In this document: positions 20,002 through 20,310 of the stretch, piece by piece
How the letters are laid out: each line of letters starts with the position of its first letter
Position numbering within the stretch: the stretch's first letter is position 1
Source of the DNA: JAAXVZ01 sp964392465
GTDB lineage: Archaea > Nanobdellota > Nanobdellia > Woesearchaeales > GW2011-AR15
Direction of reading: 5' to 3'
Assembly: GCA_964392465.1 (NCBI GenBank)
Contig: CAYMPC010000017.1
Coordinates: 1-20,310, forward strand
Length of the DNA: 20,310 nt
Notes under the pieces: model-generated
The model's input: the letters and a program-made list of their open reading frames with translations, nothing else
Told to the model about the DNA's origin: nothing
Database searches by the model: none
Made by a program: the position numbers and the translations under genes

Positions 20002-20310
20002 ATGTTTAATCAAGTAACACTTTGTATGATGATACGGGATGAGTTAATTAACCCAGCAGGAGGAATTCTTACTAGTATAACAAACGCACAACATTTTCAA
20101 AAAGTACTTCTCGCAGATACTGGTTCTATTGATGGAACTGAAAAGATTTTAGGTTATCTCTCAGAGATGTATCCTCAAGTTGAAGTAATTCACCTGCCTT
20201 TTGAGGGATATGTAAAAACACGTAGAAAAATTACAGAATTGACAACAACACCATATGTTTTTTTCCTGGATGCTGATGAGATTCTAAGATCTGAGGATGC
20301 TCAGATAATA
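20002..20310 (+). CDS. GT2-family glycosyltransferase, N-terminal part (runs off the window)
   Basis: Only the first 103 codons are inside the window and no stop is reached. The start MFNQVTLCMMIRDE is the first strand of a GT-A fold. LLADTGSIDGTEKIL matches the D-x-G-S-x-D-G-T nucleotide-binding segment, and YVFFLDADEIL carries the DxD-type metal motif (D-A-D) at about residues 92-94. Such inverting transferases move a sugar from a nucleotide donor onto lipid, polysaccharide or protein. Donor and acceptor cannot be deduced from this part. ATG 20002 fits the distance from the TATA box at 19969-19976; there is no SD sequence. Confidence 0.88.
   Translation, partial: MFNQVTLCMMIRDELINPAGGILTSITNAQHFQKVLLADTGSIDGTEKILGYLSEMYPQVEVIHLPFEGYVKTRRKITELTTTPYVFFLDADEILRSEDAQII

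Noticed and set aside
1..20310. CRISPR array, tRNA, rRNA, insertion sequence or transposase
   Set aside because: No regularly spaced repeats, no T-loop consensus in any intergenic region, no rRNA-like sequence and no recombinase-like protein were seen.

Overview
The window looks like a piece of a small, AT-rich archaeal genome, most likely a DPANN-type lineage of the Woesearchaeota/Pacearchaeota kind. The domain assignment is firm: it has archaeal ribosomal proteins L1, L10/P0, L12/P1, S24e and S27ae, RNA polymerase subunit RpoE' with Spt4, an archaeal TrmI-type tRNA methyltransferase, and TATA-box promoters. The finer placement is an inference from the AT bias, shortened proteins and bacterial-type accessory genes. 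Many first-in-transcript genes have a TATA box about 25-28 nt before the start codon and no Shine-Dalgarno (SD) sequence, so they are probably leaderless. Several downstream genes and two tiny genes carry GGTG/GGAG-type SD sequences.

Layout. 1-771 is gene-free, with a candidate structured RNA (157-273) and a promoter with a possible operator in front of a winged-helix regulator (781-1305). Next come a GNAT acetyltransferase and a SAM methyltransferase (1558-2646). They converge on a minus-strand operon of MoxR ATPase, DUF58 protein and DUF1653 protein (4670 to 2650). 4671-5834 is mostly non-coding but holds two small ORFs with SD sequences (34 and 38 codons), a run of nested stem-loops between them, a short gene broken by a 10-N assembly gap, and the leader of the ribosomal stalk operon. 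L1-L10-L12 (5835-7714) is followed by a COG1340-type coiled-coil protein. Facing it is a minus-strand information-processing cluster: PIN protein, RpoE', a two-CBS protein, Spt4, S24e and S27ae (10933 to 8826). Further minus-strand genes encode a bacterial-type RsuA/RluB pseudouridine synthase, a T4 endonuclease V-like pyrimidine-dimer glycosylase and a GT-B glycosyltransferase.

13673-19175 is a four-gene plus-strand operon: a BatA-like VWA membrane protein, a 794-residue protein with two VWA domains and a glutamine-amidotransferase-like region, a membrane-anchored coiled-coil protein, and a three-helix membrane protein with an acidic tail. MoxR, DUF58 and BatA/VWA genes usually form one operon, so the two loci probably encode a single envelope-associated MoxR/VWA system that is split about 9 kb apart here. 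The window ends with TrmI and the first 103 codons of a GT2 glycosyltransferase.

The least explained parts are the two structured intergenic regions (157-273 and 5037-5181), the small genes around the second, the variant endonuclease V homologue, and the nested VWA/amidotransferase-like protein with its sequon-rich coiled-coil neighbour. I found no tRNA, rRNA, CRISPR array, insertion sequence or transposase gene.
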